Assembly (NCBI RefSeq): GCF_964204645.1
Contig: NC_134025.1
Location: forward strand, 28,116,001 to 28,180,000
DNA: 64,000 bases
From: Tubulanus polymorphus
Lineage: Eukaryota > Nemertea > Palaeonemertea > Tubulaniformes > Tubulanidae
Direction of reading: 5' to 3'
Both the position numbers and the translations under genes were made by a program. Positions within the stretch are counted from its first letter, which is position 1, and each line of letters opens with the position of its first letter. The notes below the pieces were generated by a model, which was given only the letters and a program-made list of their open reading frames with translations, had not been told where the DNA came from and ran no database searches. Positions 27,601-37,908 of the stretch are shown piece after piece.

Positions 27601-30600
27601 CCACTGCAACTCGTCCTTCATACACTAGATTTAAAGTATAATTTTCATTTTCAAGCAGAACTGCACTTGGCAATTTTGGAAAGACGGACTTCTTTTTAAA
27701 GCAGATAAATAAGAAAAAGAATACATGGAATTTTTTCTGAAGATATTTACTTGTGCGTTTGTAAATAATGCACAGAATTCCTGCTTTAGCAAGTTCTTTG
27801 ATGCTAAACAGTACACTATTGTAGTTAGTTATATGTTGATAAACAGAACGTCAGAGCTTCATTGCAATCCAACTATCTTATGAAAGTACAATACAGTAAA
27901 CTGTATACCCATCACTTGCGTGCCCACGGAAAAGTGGAAAACCACCTTGAGTTTTTGTTGTCGGGAATACTGCTGCTTAGCTCTTGTTACATCTTAAGAC
28001 AATTAGCAGAAGGAAGCTAAAAGCGTTGTTGTAAAGAACTGGCTTGCACTTTAGTATACAGTAAATTTCCCTTCACATGTATGACCCAAAGTTAGTTTCT
28101 GAAAATCTGTGAATTGTGCGTATTTGCCTGTAGAAAGTTTAGAGAAATCAATAGCTGCATTGCTTCATATTGCTTTATGTAAGGTGTGCATGGCTGGTTT
28201 TTTCGACAACCTGCCTGCTTTATGTTTCCTTCAGTTGGTGTTCTATATTCTGATAGTCGACTTTATGCTTTTAACTGTAGCTACAATGCTGAGGTTTGGA
28301 TCTTCTGCCACTTCTAGTTTAAACTCGCTGCCAGATAACAGTCAGTTTTTCTGTTCTGGGTATAGCGATATAGATCCTCTATATGCGTCTATACCTGATG
28401 AACTGGCCCGTTCTAGACGTTCAGGTACTTCATTTACTAAAATCATATAAATCTATCCAATATATGAATGAATGCACATTGGCTTTGATCGCTGACGAAT
28501 CAAACTGAATGATTTCACAATTCGAGTTGGATATGATGATTCTCTTTTCTAGTATAGTAGTCTACTAACAATATACCAGTAAACGTTTTTCTTTCATATA
28601 CAGAATTATTGAAGAACTAAATAGATTGAATGTTAATCAATAAATCGCTTTGTATTGTTTTAATGCTTGGGTGCAAACTGTCTTTCATATTTCCATTTCA
28701 TTAGTATCATATCTAGCAGTGCAGCCATCAATGGTACTTAGAAATCTCTAACCCGCTTTCTTATCTCAGTTTTCATACACTCACGACCACATGGGCTTAC
28801 ACTTGTCTTGAAATTCGTTCGAATATCTATGATCTATTGCAGCAAATGAAATCGGTTCGCATGCTTTCAATGAAAGATATCATTTTCGCATGATAGAAAA
28901 TACGCAAGAGAATTCTATTTATGGTCGAAGATATTCTCTACAAATATCGCAATCATGTAGACTTTGTTATCGATAGCTCTAATGAATCGATTTTATTATT
29001 TTTAGTGAGTCCTTCAGTGAATAACGAGAAAGATACAGCGACCATAGTCAGAGCTACAGTTCATACGTTGGAACATCATCATCCACATGAATACCATGGA
29101 CAGACGCAACCTGCTCAATATCAATCTGCAACGTTACCTGCACAGCGGTTCTATACACCTCCACCAAGTGGCGCTGTGTTCAATAAATCAGAAAATCAAA
29201 ATATTCAGTATTCATCTGCAACATTACCCCCACAACGGTATCATACCCCTCCACCGGGTCAATTTCAACAAAATGAAACTCAACATTTTCAATATTCATC
29301 GTCAACTATGCCTCCTCAACGACAGCAAAGTCTGCCACCTATGGGAGGTCAGTTCCAACAAACAGATCCGAATATTCAATATTCATCTGTGCCTCAACAA
29401 CCGCAACGATATTATACACCGCCACCTAGTGGTCAAATTCAACAAACAGAAATTCAAAACCAAAATGTGCAATATACGTCGAAAACTTTACCACATCAGC
29501 GTTTCTACACACCGCCACCTAGTGGACAAATTCAGCAAGTTCCTCAACAGCAAGTACAGAATTTCCAGTACTCGAGCGCTACTTTGCCCGCTCAGAGAAC
29601 TCAACAGCATAGAGAAGAGTATAAAACTCAATTTCAATATTCAACAACGACAAATCCCCCAGCGCGTAGTATCAGTCAAACCTTACCACAGGATGTGATA
29701 CTCGTTGAATCACACCCAAATTTAAACAGTCAACAACAACAACAGAATCAACAATTTATTCAACAACAACAGGAGCAACAAAATTTGATTCAACAACAAC
29801 AGAATCAACAACATTTAATTCAACAACAACAGAATCAACAACATTTGATTCAACAACAACAGAATCAACAACATATGATTCAACAACAAAGTCAACTCCA
29901 GCAGCAGCAGCTGCAGCAGCAGCAACAACAGCAACACCAACAACAACAAAGTCAACAACATGTTTCCGGATCATACATACAAAGTGGATCAGCTACATTG
30001 CCACCACCAGCTCTCAGACGAGGTGAATCCATGTCATCGCAAACTCACGTTGAACAATCGAGCAGCGTGTCGCAAACTCTACCCCGAAGTCAACCAGACA
30101 TGTAAGTTCATTTAATGTATTCATTATAAGAATGGGTCCAGGTCCACTACCCTAGAAATTGCTCATTGTTTAGGTTTAATTGCCTAAATGATAAATTACC
30201 ATATTCCCATAACTCCCATAATTAGGTTATTTCTTTTCCATATCTCAGTGGTCTTGTGGATTTAATAATAACTAACTCATGTATTAACATTAGTCGAAAT
30301 GCTACAATGAAGAATTAAGGCTTTTCAACATCAGACAAAACTTTGTTGAAATTGTTTACCACTAGCAAAGCAATTAGTGGCAAAAACATTAGGCTATTAG
30401 GAAAACAATTAGTAGCAGCAAGGTGTATAAAGAGAACGTGCAGGGCACATGGGTGAATTAAGAGGTATGTTCATCCAACTATATCCACATGTCTCTATAA
30501 ATCTTCTGTGAGTCACATTGATGTGGGATTCTGACCTGGCCTTGAATATATAAAGATACAAGTCGATTATTTAATCAGTGCCAGTTTATAAGAGAACTCT

Positions 30601-33600
30601 GGATTGTGATAAGAAATGGATTTACTTCACGCTAAAGATGATATGGCTCATTTTGAGGCTATTCTATCAAGTATATTGAATTTTACGGTACCTGAGTAAG
30701 TATCAAAATAGTTTGATTATCATTATTACTTCTCAATTTCATGTGCATTTTACCAAATTTTAAGAATTTTGATAGATAAATTTTTGTTTAATGCAATGTG
30801 AGGCATTCTTTTCATGATCCTTTCATCTGAAGTTTTTCTGATATTTTTTTCCTCTAACATGAAAAGCACATGTATTATACACATACAAGTGGAATTTATT
30901 TTTTCAACGAAACTTTTTAAAGCGAAATTGTAGTGCTAATCAAGTTTAAACCTAGTTCTTTTTTAACTGATGTTTTGAACCAGGAGATCAAAAAGGCAAA
31001 CAAAGTCATACCATGAAAAAAGTTTACTTGATTTTTGTGATTGAAGTCTCCATTCAAAGTCATTCAGAAGGTTTCAATTATGTGCCTCATAGTGAGTGGA
31101 ATATGTAAACTGTATTCAGTTCAGTCTGCTGTTTTGTCTGAGCTTATAAAAAATTCCACAGATTAGACCATTTTAATAAGCAAAGTATACAATGATATTT
31201 ATCAAGATTCACACTGGGCGCTGGTTGAAATTTTACCGAAAAAATTTATATGACTCCTTTGACCACTGTGGAACTGGGTCTTTAGTTGTTTGTTTTACGG
31301 TTCTGTTTTTGTGATGATCTATTTGTTACTGTAATAAGCCCTCCAGACATAATTATCATTATGCGGCGCTATTTCTTTCCAGCAATAGATCTGTGGTGCT
31401 GACAAATAATAATAACTATTCCAGCTTATAATATGCCATTCAACATTTCACTGATAGTAGTATTAGGTTTTCAGTGAAACCAGGTCAGAATAACATTAAG
31501 CGTGGTGTACTGTGTAGGAGATGAATATACTTGTATGTAGTTTTCCTTGAGGTTTATTAGATGTTAGCCAGGAAGAACTGTATAACAGGTATATAAGCTT
31601 GCTCCTGACCTTTTAAACTGCTTTGCTTGAATGTAATTTCGAATGCTGAAACATATTCGTATCCAGTTAGTCAGATGTATTGCAGCTTATATACTAAAGA
31701 ACATGTTTGTGTTATAAAGTACAACGTATAAAGTAAGACAATTTTTTGTCATGGTATAGCATATTTATTTGGCAGTTTTGTGGATTGACTATTATTGTCA
31801 ATGGAATTGTTTTTGATGCTCAGAATTAGTCTATTATATTTACAGACACGTTCATGGGCCAGCCTCCCCAGCACAGATCAATCAACTAAAGCAACAACTG
31901 TCTAGTGAGTCTCATTTACTTAGTACTCATCCAGCAGGACAAAGTTCACCAAGTGTCTATACAGGTCTGTCTAGAGGAGGCAGTATGACTTCACTTGCTG
32001 CTTCAGGTAAATATTACAATATATACAGAGACAATAAATAGTGTTATTTGCAGCATATATATGTTTTTGATACCTATGGGCATCTTCAATTACAGATATT
32101 GGTGTGGAATTTGTACACCACACACCCAAATTTGTCAAGGACACATCGAAATACTGGTATAAACCAGCAATTAGTAGAGAAGAAGGTACTTGGCTACGTG
32201 CCTACACTATGGCTGGTTTCTAACACTTAAATATTATGACAAAAACAAATTAATACAGATTCTTCTCTCTGCTTTTTGATAATGATTATTATTTTATTTT
32301 ATAGCAATAAATTTATTAAAAGATAAAGCCCCAGGAACATTTGTTGTGCGAGACAGTAACTCTTTCCCGGGTGCGTTTGGATTGGCTTTAAAAGTGGACC
32401 AGGTACCAGCAAACATAGCTAGCAAACCAAGTAAGTTCATCTTAGCGAATCTGATTCTCTAATTGAGAAGCTGAGCAGATCATTTAATATGATGATTTTT
32501 TCTTTTTCAGATAGTGATCCATCTTCTGAACTGGTTCGGCATTTCTTGATCGAAAGTACAGCGAAAGGTGTAAGGCTCAAAGGCTGTGCGAATGAACCAG
32601 TTTTTGGTAAGAGTGCCAAATGATTGTGTAAAACTTAGAATTTCCAAAATGATGAATTGAAAGTAAATTTTGTTTTTGAAATATCTATATTTGTAGGAAG
32701 TTTAGCTGCCTTAGTATATCAACACTCTATTACACCTCTGGCATTGCCCATGAAATTAGTTCTTCCTGAAATAGGTAAAGTTAAACAAGTGTTTGAACAG
32801 AATCATTCAGGAATATATCTGGCAGAAAATGATTTAAATAAATTTTGACAACTTTTTAGAAGTTCTTGAAGACTCAAATTTACAAATGGAGCTGCCTGGA
32901 TCTGCTGAAGCATTACTGACACAAGGAGCAGGTATTTTGAAGATTCTACATACTGACCTGAATTGTGATGATCTTACTTAGTCCGAAAAAAGATAGATAT
33001 ATGAAGTATAATTGTATTTACTTTCAGCGTGTAATGTAGTGTATTTGAATAGTATTGATACAGAATTGCTGACTGGCCCACAGGCTATTGCCCGTGCAAT
33101 GGAAGAAACATTAAAGATGGATTCAACACCAAAAACTACTGAAGTACACTTCAAAGTGTCTTCTCAAGGCATAACTCTGACTGATAATCAGAGAAAGTGA
33201 GTTAGAATGATTCTCTACATGCTTCGATATTTAGACATGGAGTTAGTTAAACATCACCATTTGTTGTTTTCTTTGGCAGGTTATTTTTCCGAAGACATTA
33301 TCCTGTAAGTACAGTAACATATGCAGGCATGGATCCAGCCGATAGAAGGTAAGTACTGATACATATCTACTGAAAGATTATTCTTTATTCAACACAATTA
33401 AGTATGATTAATAGTTATTTACTACTGGATACTTGTTTCATTATTTTAGGTGGACTGGCTCACAGATGAATGCGAAGTAAGTTTTGTAATTTTGGAAGTT
33501 AAACTTATTTCATGGAGGTCTGTCTTTCTAACATGAATCTTATTCGATTTGCAGAGTATTTGGATTTGTAGCGAGGAAACAAGGCAGTCCAACAGATAAT

Positions 33601-33702
33601 ACATGTCACATATTCGCTGAATTAGATCCTGAACAACCAGCTTCAGCTATAGTTAACTTCATCACCAAAGTCATGATAGGATCTGTATCATCGAAATCAT
33701 GA
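1609..33702 (+). CDS. TNS: Tensin (C1-PTP-C2-SH2-PTB), complete multi-exon gene
   Basis: Tensins are cytoplasmic focal-adhesion scaffolds that bind actin, phosphotyrosine proteins (SH2) and integrin beta tails (PTB). Thirty-four coding exons keep frame through every junction and sum to 7,149 nt, about 2,382 residues plus a TGA at 33700-33702. Approximate domain order: C1 at residues 25-73, PTP-like from about 148 with the loop HCKGGTSR (Cys256, Arg262), C2 about 305-453, a long Ser/Pro/Gln-rich middle, SH2 about 2100-2215 (Arg2137 in FVVR) and PTB about 2245-2380. Family signatures seen include [30 protein letters not shown] and [10 protein letters not shown]. The protein is longer than the vertebrate tensins I know because of the enlarged middle. 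Start chosen at ATG 1609 because it splices in frame to the C1 exons; an alternative first exon lies at 10346. Identity as tensin is very secure; exact borders of weakly conserved exons are less so. Confidence 0.95.
3243..11485 (+). other. Large third intron of tensin
   Basis: This 8.2-kb interval separates two exons of the C1 domain. Apart from the candidate alternative first exon at 10346-10564, I found no exon that keeps frame and completes the C1 cysteine pattern. The short ORFs here have no recognisable family resemblance. The region is mostly unique AT-rich sequence. Confidence 0.5.
10346..10564 (+). other. TNS: Candidate alternative first exon of tensin
   Basis: An ATG at 10346 opens 73 codons that start [17 protein letters not shown] and end in AAG at a GTAATG donor, in phase 0. 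It can therefore join directly to exon 11486 (VTQPCVPP...) in frame. An in-frame stop at 10304-10306 and no ATG in between fit a first exon. This form would lose the first 67 residues of the long isoform, hence most of the C1 zinc ligands. The LCGC near the start could be a palmitoylation site (inference). An AG after a pyrimidine tract directly before the ATG also allows it to be an internal exon, but it would break the C1 spacing, so I favour a second promoter. Confidence 0.5.
11608..12060 (+). other. TNS: Tensin exons 5-6: His/Gln/Pro-rich linker
   Basis: Exons 11608-11739 and 11996-12060 encode the linker between C1 and the phosphatase-like domain. The first contains [15 protein letters not shown], a histidine/glutamine run; the second reads [21 protein letters not shown]. 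No domain is recognisable. Frame and splice sites fit on both sides. Confidence 0.7.
15103..18406 (+). other. 3.3-kb tensin intron, low-complexity stretches
   Basis: This intron separates the last two C2-domain exons. It contains a (TA)n/(TG)n tract near 15562-15612 and long AT-rich sequence. Several 60-90 codon ORFs exist but show no family resemblance and no matching splice context. Confidence 0.5.
15562..15612. repeat. (TA)n/(TG)n microsatellite
   Basis: About 20 uninterrupted TA dinucleotides are followed by a short TATG/TG stretch inside a tensin intron. Confidence 0.9.
19066..19125 (+). other. TNS: Possible 60-nt cassette exon of tensin
   Basis: After a T-rich tract and TAG, 60 nt stay open in tensin phase 1 (reads [19 protein letters not shown]) and end at a GTACAA donor. 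It enters and leaves in phase 1, so it could be skipped or included without frame change. Neighbouring exons align to known tensins without it, so it is at most optional. Confidence 0.25.
25408..25440 (+). other. TNS: Possible 33-nt cassette exon of tensin
   Basis: After TCTTCAG, 33 nt read [10 protein letters not shown] in tensin phase 1 and end at a GTAAAT donor. The length is a multiple of three and both phases match, so inclusion adds 11 residues without disturbing frame. Both splice signals look usable, but there is no conservation to confirm it. Confidence 0.4.
29113..29600 (+). repeat. TNS: Degenerate ~30-residue repeats in tensin exon 24
   Basis: Six degenerate copies of a unit like [19 protein letters not shown] followed by a Gln-rich spacer lie in tandem inside the coding exon. 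Copies start near [60 protein letters not shown] and [12 protein letters not shown]. Each carries conserved Tyr, Leu-Pro, Gln-Arg and Pro-Pro-Pro positions; in copies one, two, four and five the Pro run is preceded by Tyr/His-Thr. Confidence 0.85.
29758..29889 (+). repeat. TNS: 30-bp in-frame repeat, poly-Gln tract
   Basis: Four head-to-tail copies of a 30-bp unit plus a partial fifth encode [10 protein letters not shown] and near variants. The copies start at 29758, 29788, 29818 and 29848. A further Gln-rich run follows to about 29970 (Q/H/S). The low divergence suggests recent expansion. Confidence 0.95.
31846..33702 (+). other. TNS: Tensin exons 25-34: SH2 and PTB domains
   Basis: Exons 31846-32006, 32096-32185, 32305-32430, 32511-32606, 32697-32774, 32860-32931, 33028-33196, 33280-33348, 33450-33476 and 33555-33702. 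The SH2 reads [44 protein letters not shown] and [13 protein letters not shown]; the phosphate-binding Arg codon is 32349-32351. The PTB reads [40 protein letters not shown] and [19 protein letters not shown]. In tensins this tail binds phosphotyrosine ligands and NPxY motifs of integrin beta tails. The match to known tensins is close along its whole length. Confidence 0.96.
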
Positions 33703-34083
33703 CGGGATCTTAAACAATAACTTAATGTTGGATACGTTGTTAAAGCTGACTAATTTTACTTGTGATGTTAGATAAATGAAATTAAAGTGCTGGTCCTGGA
33801 GAAGAAAGATTTTCGTTTGGACTACCAGTACTTATTTTTTGAATGAAAACTGAGGAAATGTATATTGCATCAAAAAGTATTTGCTTTTTGTTTAGAAATT
33901 CAACGGTGAAATGTCGATAAATCGCTAGCATTTATAGATGAACACCGCACGTTTATTATGTATATTTAACACTGTAGACATATTTATTTTCATTTCGCTG
34001 AATCCTGCTCTTTTTCGACTACCGGTAGATTATATTATAGAGGCCTCATATTTATCTTGTTACGGCGATACGTTGAGCTTATG

Positions 34084-34089
34084 AATAAA
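34084..34089 (+). other. Poly(A) signal candidate, tensin
   Basis: AATAAA followed by an A-run, 382 nt after the tensin stop codon. Confidence 0.5.
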
Positions 34090-35657
34090 AAAAAACGAAT
34101 TATCATTATCATAACTTTGATTAATAATATCATTAAGTCATTAATATATTTAAAAAAAAGCTTCATTTGTAGCCAAATATATATATAAGGCAGATATTTT
34201 GTGGATTTAAAAAACTGTTGACTGAATTTATCTTTAGATCTTCGGCCTATTTGATAAAAGTCTTCCGTTCATAGGATCTTAATGCTAGATATAAAGCTTT
34301 TGTCAAAGATGGGACTTTTAATCTTTTACTTAAATGAAGCAAGTCAGCATTTAATATTTTGACATAAAGACAAATTGCTCACAATAAAATCTCATAGTTG
34401 ACTCGCTTGATGTAAGAGTATCTAAAGGACTGAAAAATGATATACTGCTTATTGATTTATTCACAATGATAATTCAACTTAGAAATTTCCAATTAACAGT
34501 GATGTGAATATGTTGGGATTGATGATAGGCTGCTGTATATAAATATAATGTTTTAAAAGGAAGAAAGCAATTTGTCTCTGTTTGTGCCAAACATGTGTAA
34601 CTAGAATGTCCTTATTGTTTATATATAATTATTATATGTGCAAAGATAATATTTAGTTGATATATCATCCTTAAATTCATATTAGTTTAGTCATGTACTA
34701 ACCTATTATTTGACTAGATAAAAAGAAATGAAGTTCAGTTTTTATGTATGATAATGATTTTTATTTCGGAGAACTGCTTGTTTTGTATGAAACTGTCAGC
34801 AGCTTAAAACGGGTCTATTGTTTTTATCATTGTAGTCATATTTTTTAGATAAGGGGTCATTGGATACCGTATGTTGTAGACTTCCCTCAAAAACTTTTGT
34901 AGTTGTTAGAGGGATGCAGTTCAGGTTAGTTCAGATACAGTGTTTAGATCTTGATAGTTACTTATGTAGTTGGTCCTTCTCTTATTTATTTCGACGTAAC
35001 TAACCTGATTGAAGGAGTTGTATTTCAATGGTCGCCTTATGTAGGTATAGCTTAAATTGGACATGTATGCTATGACAAGATCATAAAGCAAACTTCTTTT
35101 AGGCCTTATTGTTTATAAGGCCAAACCTTATACAGGGGTTTGCGTGTGTTCATATGTAAAATTTCGATATGGTGGTCAAATTTTGTGTCCACCCTCTTAT
35201 GGAATATTATCTGGTAGCAAATGAGGAATTTAATTTGCAAGATGTTCTAAGCAGAATATTTTTATTCAATCGATATACATGTTTGTTCATGTTTTACTTG
35301 ACCTGTCTACACTCACATCTCTCCTGTTGTGCGACACAAAATATTTTGATTTTTGTTTATGCTTCCAACAAATGAAATATATGTATGGATTCATGTCTAG
35401 GAAAGCGTTGTCAAGTGTGATAAGTACAGATTACTGTATGTGTGTATCAAAAGCGATCAATGACTGATGATAATATAACAAATAACGAAATTCTAAATTG
35501 AAATGAAGTAGTTTACATGAAACGTTTTTATAAATTAGTGAATGATTTTAAATATTTGTTTTAAAAAGTTATTGTTATTGCAATTTAGGAATAGATTGTT
35601 ATCTGCCTGACCCAATTTAGCCACCTGCCGAATATTTTTTTCAGACTTTCTTATGTC

Positions 35658-35663
35658 AATAAA
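35658..35663 (+). other. Distal poly(A) signal candidate, tensin
   Basis: AATAAA followed by a GT/T-rich stretch (ATGTGATTCGTGG, TTTTGTTTC), a good 3'-end context. Confidence 0.4.
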
Positions 35664-35870
35664 CTATTTCTAGACATTATGTGATTCGTGGCATTTATTT
35701 TGTTTCATTGAAGATTTGTGGTGGTGGTCTCATCCTCATTATAGGTTCATTGGTTCAAAACATGGATATTTAAGTATTTCCTGTTGTCAACAGTCCTCTG
35801 GTCTCTCGCCATCAATGAAGAACCTTTATCCTACAGATAGCACACCTAGCAGCAGGTTGCTTGATTATAA

Positions 35871-36210
35871 CAGGGTCCGTAGAACCCCTTGATTGCTTTT
35901 AAACTCCTAAACGGCAAATGCTTTTAAAGGTGCTGGAAACTCCTTTGAGCAAAATGCCCAAAACTCCTTTATTTACAGTACTGTGCCAAATTGGTACTTT
36001 TGGGACCAGAATTCTTGTCAGCCAATTAGGTGTTTACTGAGTAAAGTCATTAATTCAGTGGTTATTAATGGTTTACCGAGCCAAGATAAACGGTACCAAG
36101 TCTATTACTATAATTGGGATATAAAAGTGATGCAGACGCTTCCTCGAAATTTGAAACTTTCTCCTTTCAAACTCCTCGTATCCAGAAATGACTGATCTGT
36201 AGGAACCCTG
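35871..36210. mobile_element. MITE-like element with CAGGG termini
   Basis: The 340-bp stretch starts CAGGGTCCGTAGAAC and ends with the imperfect inverse, TGTAGGAACCCTG. It contains the repeated phrase AAACTCCT with spacing typical of small hAT-type non-autonomous elements. No transposase and no clear 8-bp target duplication were found (GATTATAA versus TAAAAGCA). Confidence 0.45.
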
Positions 36211-37908
36211 TAAAAGCAATGTCGGGTCGAATGAAGAAAGAAAAACAAAATGACAAAAATGTGTTAAGCATAAGATATTTATTAATAGGCACATGAAAAT
36301 ATGTATCCACCACCGAGTGCCAGGTCACACTCAGAAAATGTTATCACATAATTCATAACGATATTTTATTGTTTTGAGGGCCGTAAATGATGATCATTGC
36401 TTAAGCATAGTTAGTATTATTAGCGATACATATAAGTTGGTGATTGTACAGGACTTAGATGACTACATGACTTAGATGACTAGATTCCTAAAATTCATTC
36501 TACATGCATTATTACCATTTGAAATTGGCTATTTTTAGATCCTATTTCCAGACCACGAACTTTGAGAACCCAATGAAACGCTTTTGAAATGAACAATAAA
36601 TAAATACATCAATTTGAATGTACACTAGGGGCCTGTTAACTTCAAACCTATGATGCAAAACCACTATTGAGTGTGAAATGGATAAGATTATTGAACTGCT
36701 TGGGAGTCTCCCTATTTATGTATTACCAGATATCAGTAAATCAATGAAATGGACACCAAAATGAGGAAATGATGCTACAACCAAGGAATAGTGATACATG
36801 CACCGGTAAGGCAAGTTATACTTTCATTTAACACCACTATCCTTATAACTAGTCTAATGACTTAATTTATTCAATGCTTTAAATTCGTACATCCTGAACA
36901 AATGAAAACAATGATAATATACCAACAAACAAATAAAATTACTATTTCTCAGATATTTAGAAATCTTTCTGATCTGTGAATACAATAAGAAATGATACAT
37001 TCATCTTTGAGTTAAAATATTCTCATAACCCATCAATAAATTACATATACATACAGTGATTATATCTAGATGTATCATTACATAATGAATATCTTTGCAT
37101 ATTCATATTCAGGAATATGAATAATGATTTCTATATAGGCCTACTTCACTGGCCACCTCGTTAATATTCCGATGAGACTTAAACAACGCCAAAAACAACG
37201 ATTAGGTGCCAATTAATTTACAGTGGTTGTCGCATGTTTTCTTTCTGAAGTTCAAATTTTCTTTTTGCGGAGATGGCGACCTTGCACTTGAGAATCTATT
37301 GACGTAACCGTCTAATAGCAGATCAAAAAATATTAGAAGAAAATTCGAGGTACCGGTAGATGTACATCAAATTATAACACAGATTCACATATCGAAAATA
37401 TCTTTAAAGAGAGAAAAAATATACAGATTTATCATCATTGATAGACACATTATCATCTATAACAGAAACAATAAATAATAAACTATACATTCTATAATAA
37501 ATATACATCGCTATCTATGAAAGCCCCATATCTTCTCGAGTAGTACTACTAGTAACCTGTTGTTTAGATAACGCACCATTGGCACCATATCCGTACTACT
37601 TCAAGTGTAGTTGACCAGTTGTGTAATAACAACTTCATTATTTTGTATTTACAAACTTGAAGTGATATAATACCTCACTTGATTATTATTACGGCGACAC
37701 AGAACCCACAAATACAATGGCTATCAACAAAATTTACAAGTGAACAAACAACTTACATCTAACAAAACTATTAAAATGACGCTTCACACCACAATAGACT
37801 ACTCATACATGAACCATTAGCCTTTCCCACAATCTACATTGGGTAACATTTTTAAGCCACGTTACGTATTTTTGGACAATTCATCGTCCCAACGAAGAGA
37901 AGTGTTTA
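36211..37908. other. Intergenic region between tensin and Dopey 3' ends
   Basis: No gene seen. The two genes converge here. Near 36278 the + strand reads TTTATT, a possible AATAAA signal for Dopey on the minus strand. The rest is AT-rich unique sequence and probably includes Dopey 3' UTR. Confidence 0.4.

Larger units (their letters stand above)
20051..30101 (+). other. TNS: Tensin exons 14-24: long disordered middle
   Basis: Exons 20051-20161, 20445-20675, 21186-23015, 23742-23786, 24216-25064, 26158-26309, 26397-26510, 26583-26724, 27390-27428, 28281-28424 and 29006-30101. The first two keep tensin hallmarks ([32 protein letters not shown]). The 1,830-nt exon is Ser/Pro/Gln-rich with a block of Ser-Pro pairs ([17 protein letters not shown]) and two TQT motifs near its end. 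Exon 24216-25064 is acidic and Asn/Asp-rich. Exon 27390-27428 reads [11 protein letters not shown], like the conserved TPPFPV segment of tensins. The last exon is a Pro/Gln repeat exon described separately. Junction phases all agree (mostly phase 1). Confidence 0.85.
33703..35690 (+). other. Tensin 3' UTR and flank
   Basis: No gene seen. A first AATAAA lies about 380 nt after the stop and a second, followed by a T-rich stretch, near 35658. The interval is AT-rich and without obvious repeats. Either signal could end the mRNA; the length suggests a short and a long 3' UTR. Confidence 0.5.

Noticed and set aside
29087-29698. 203-codon plus-strand ORF in a second frame
   Set aside because: Shadow of the repetitive tensin exon; the translation is His/Asn/Arg noise from the same repeats.
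29756-29974. Val-rich minus-strand ORF
   Set aside because: Antisense reading of the CAA/CAG repeat.
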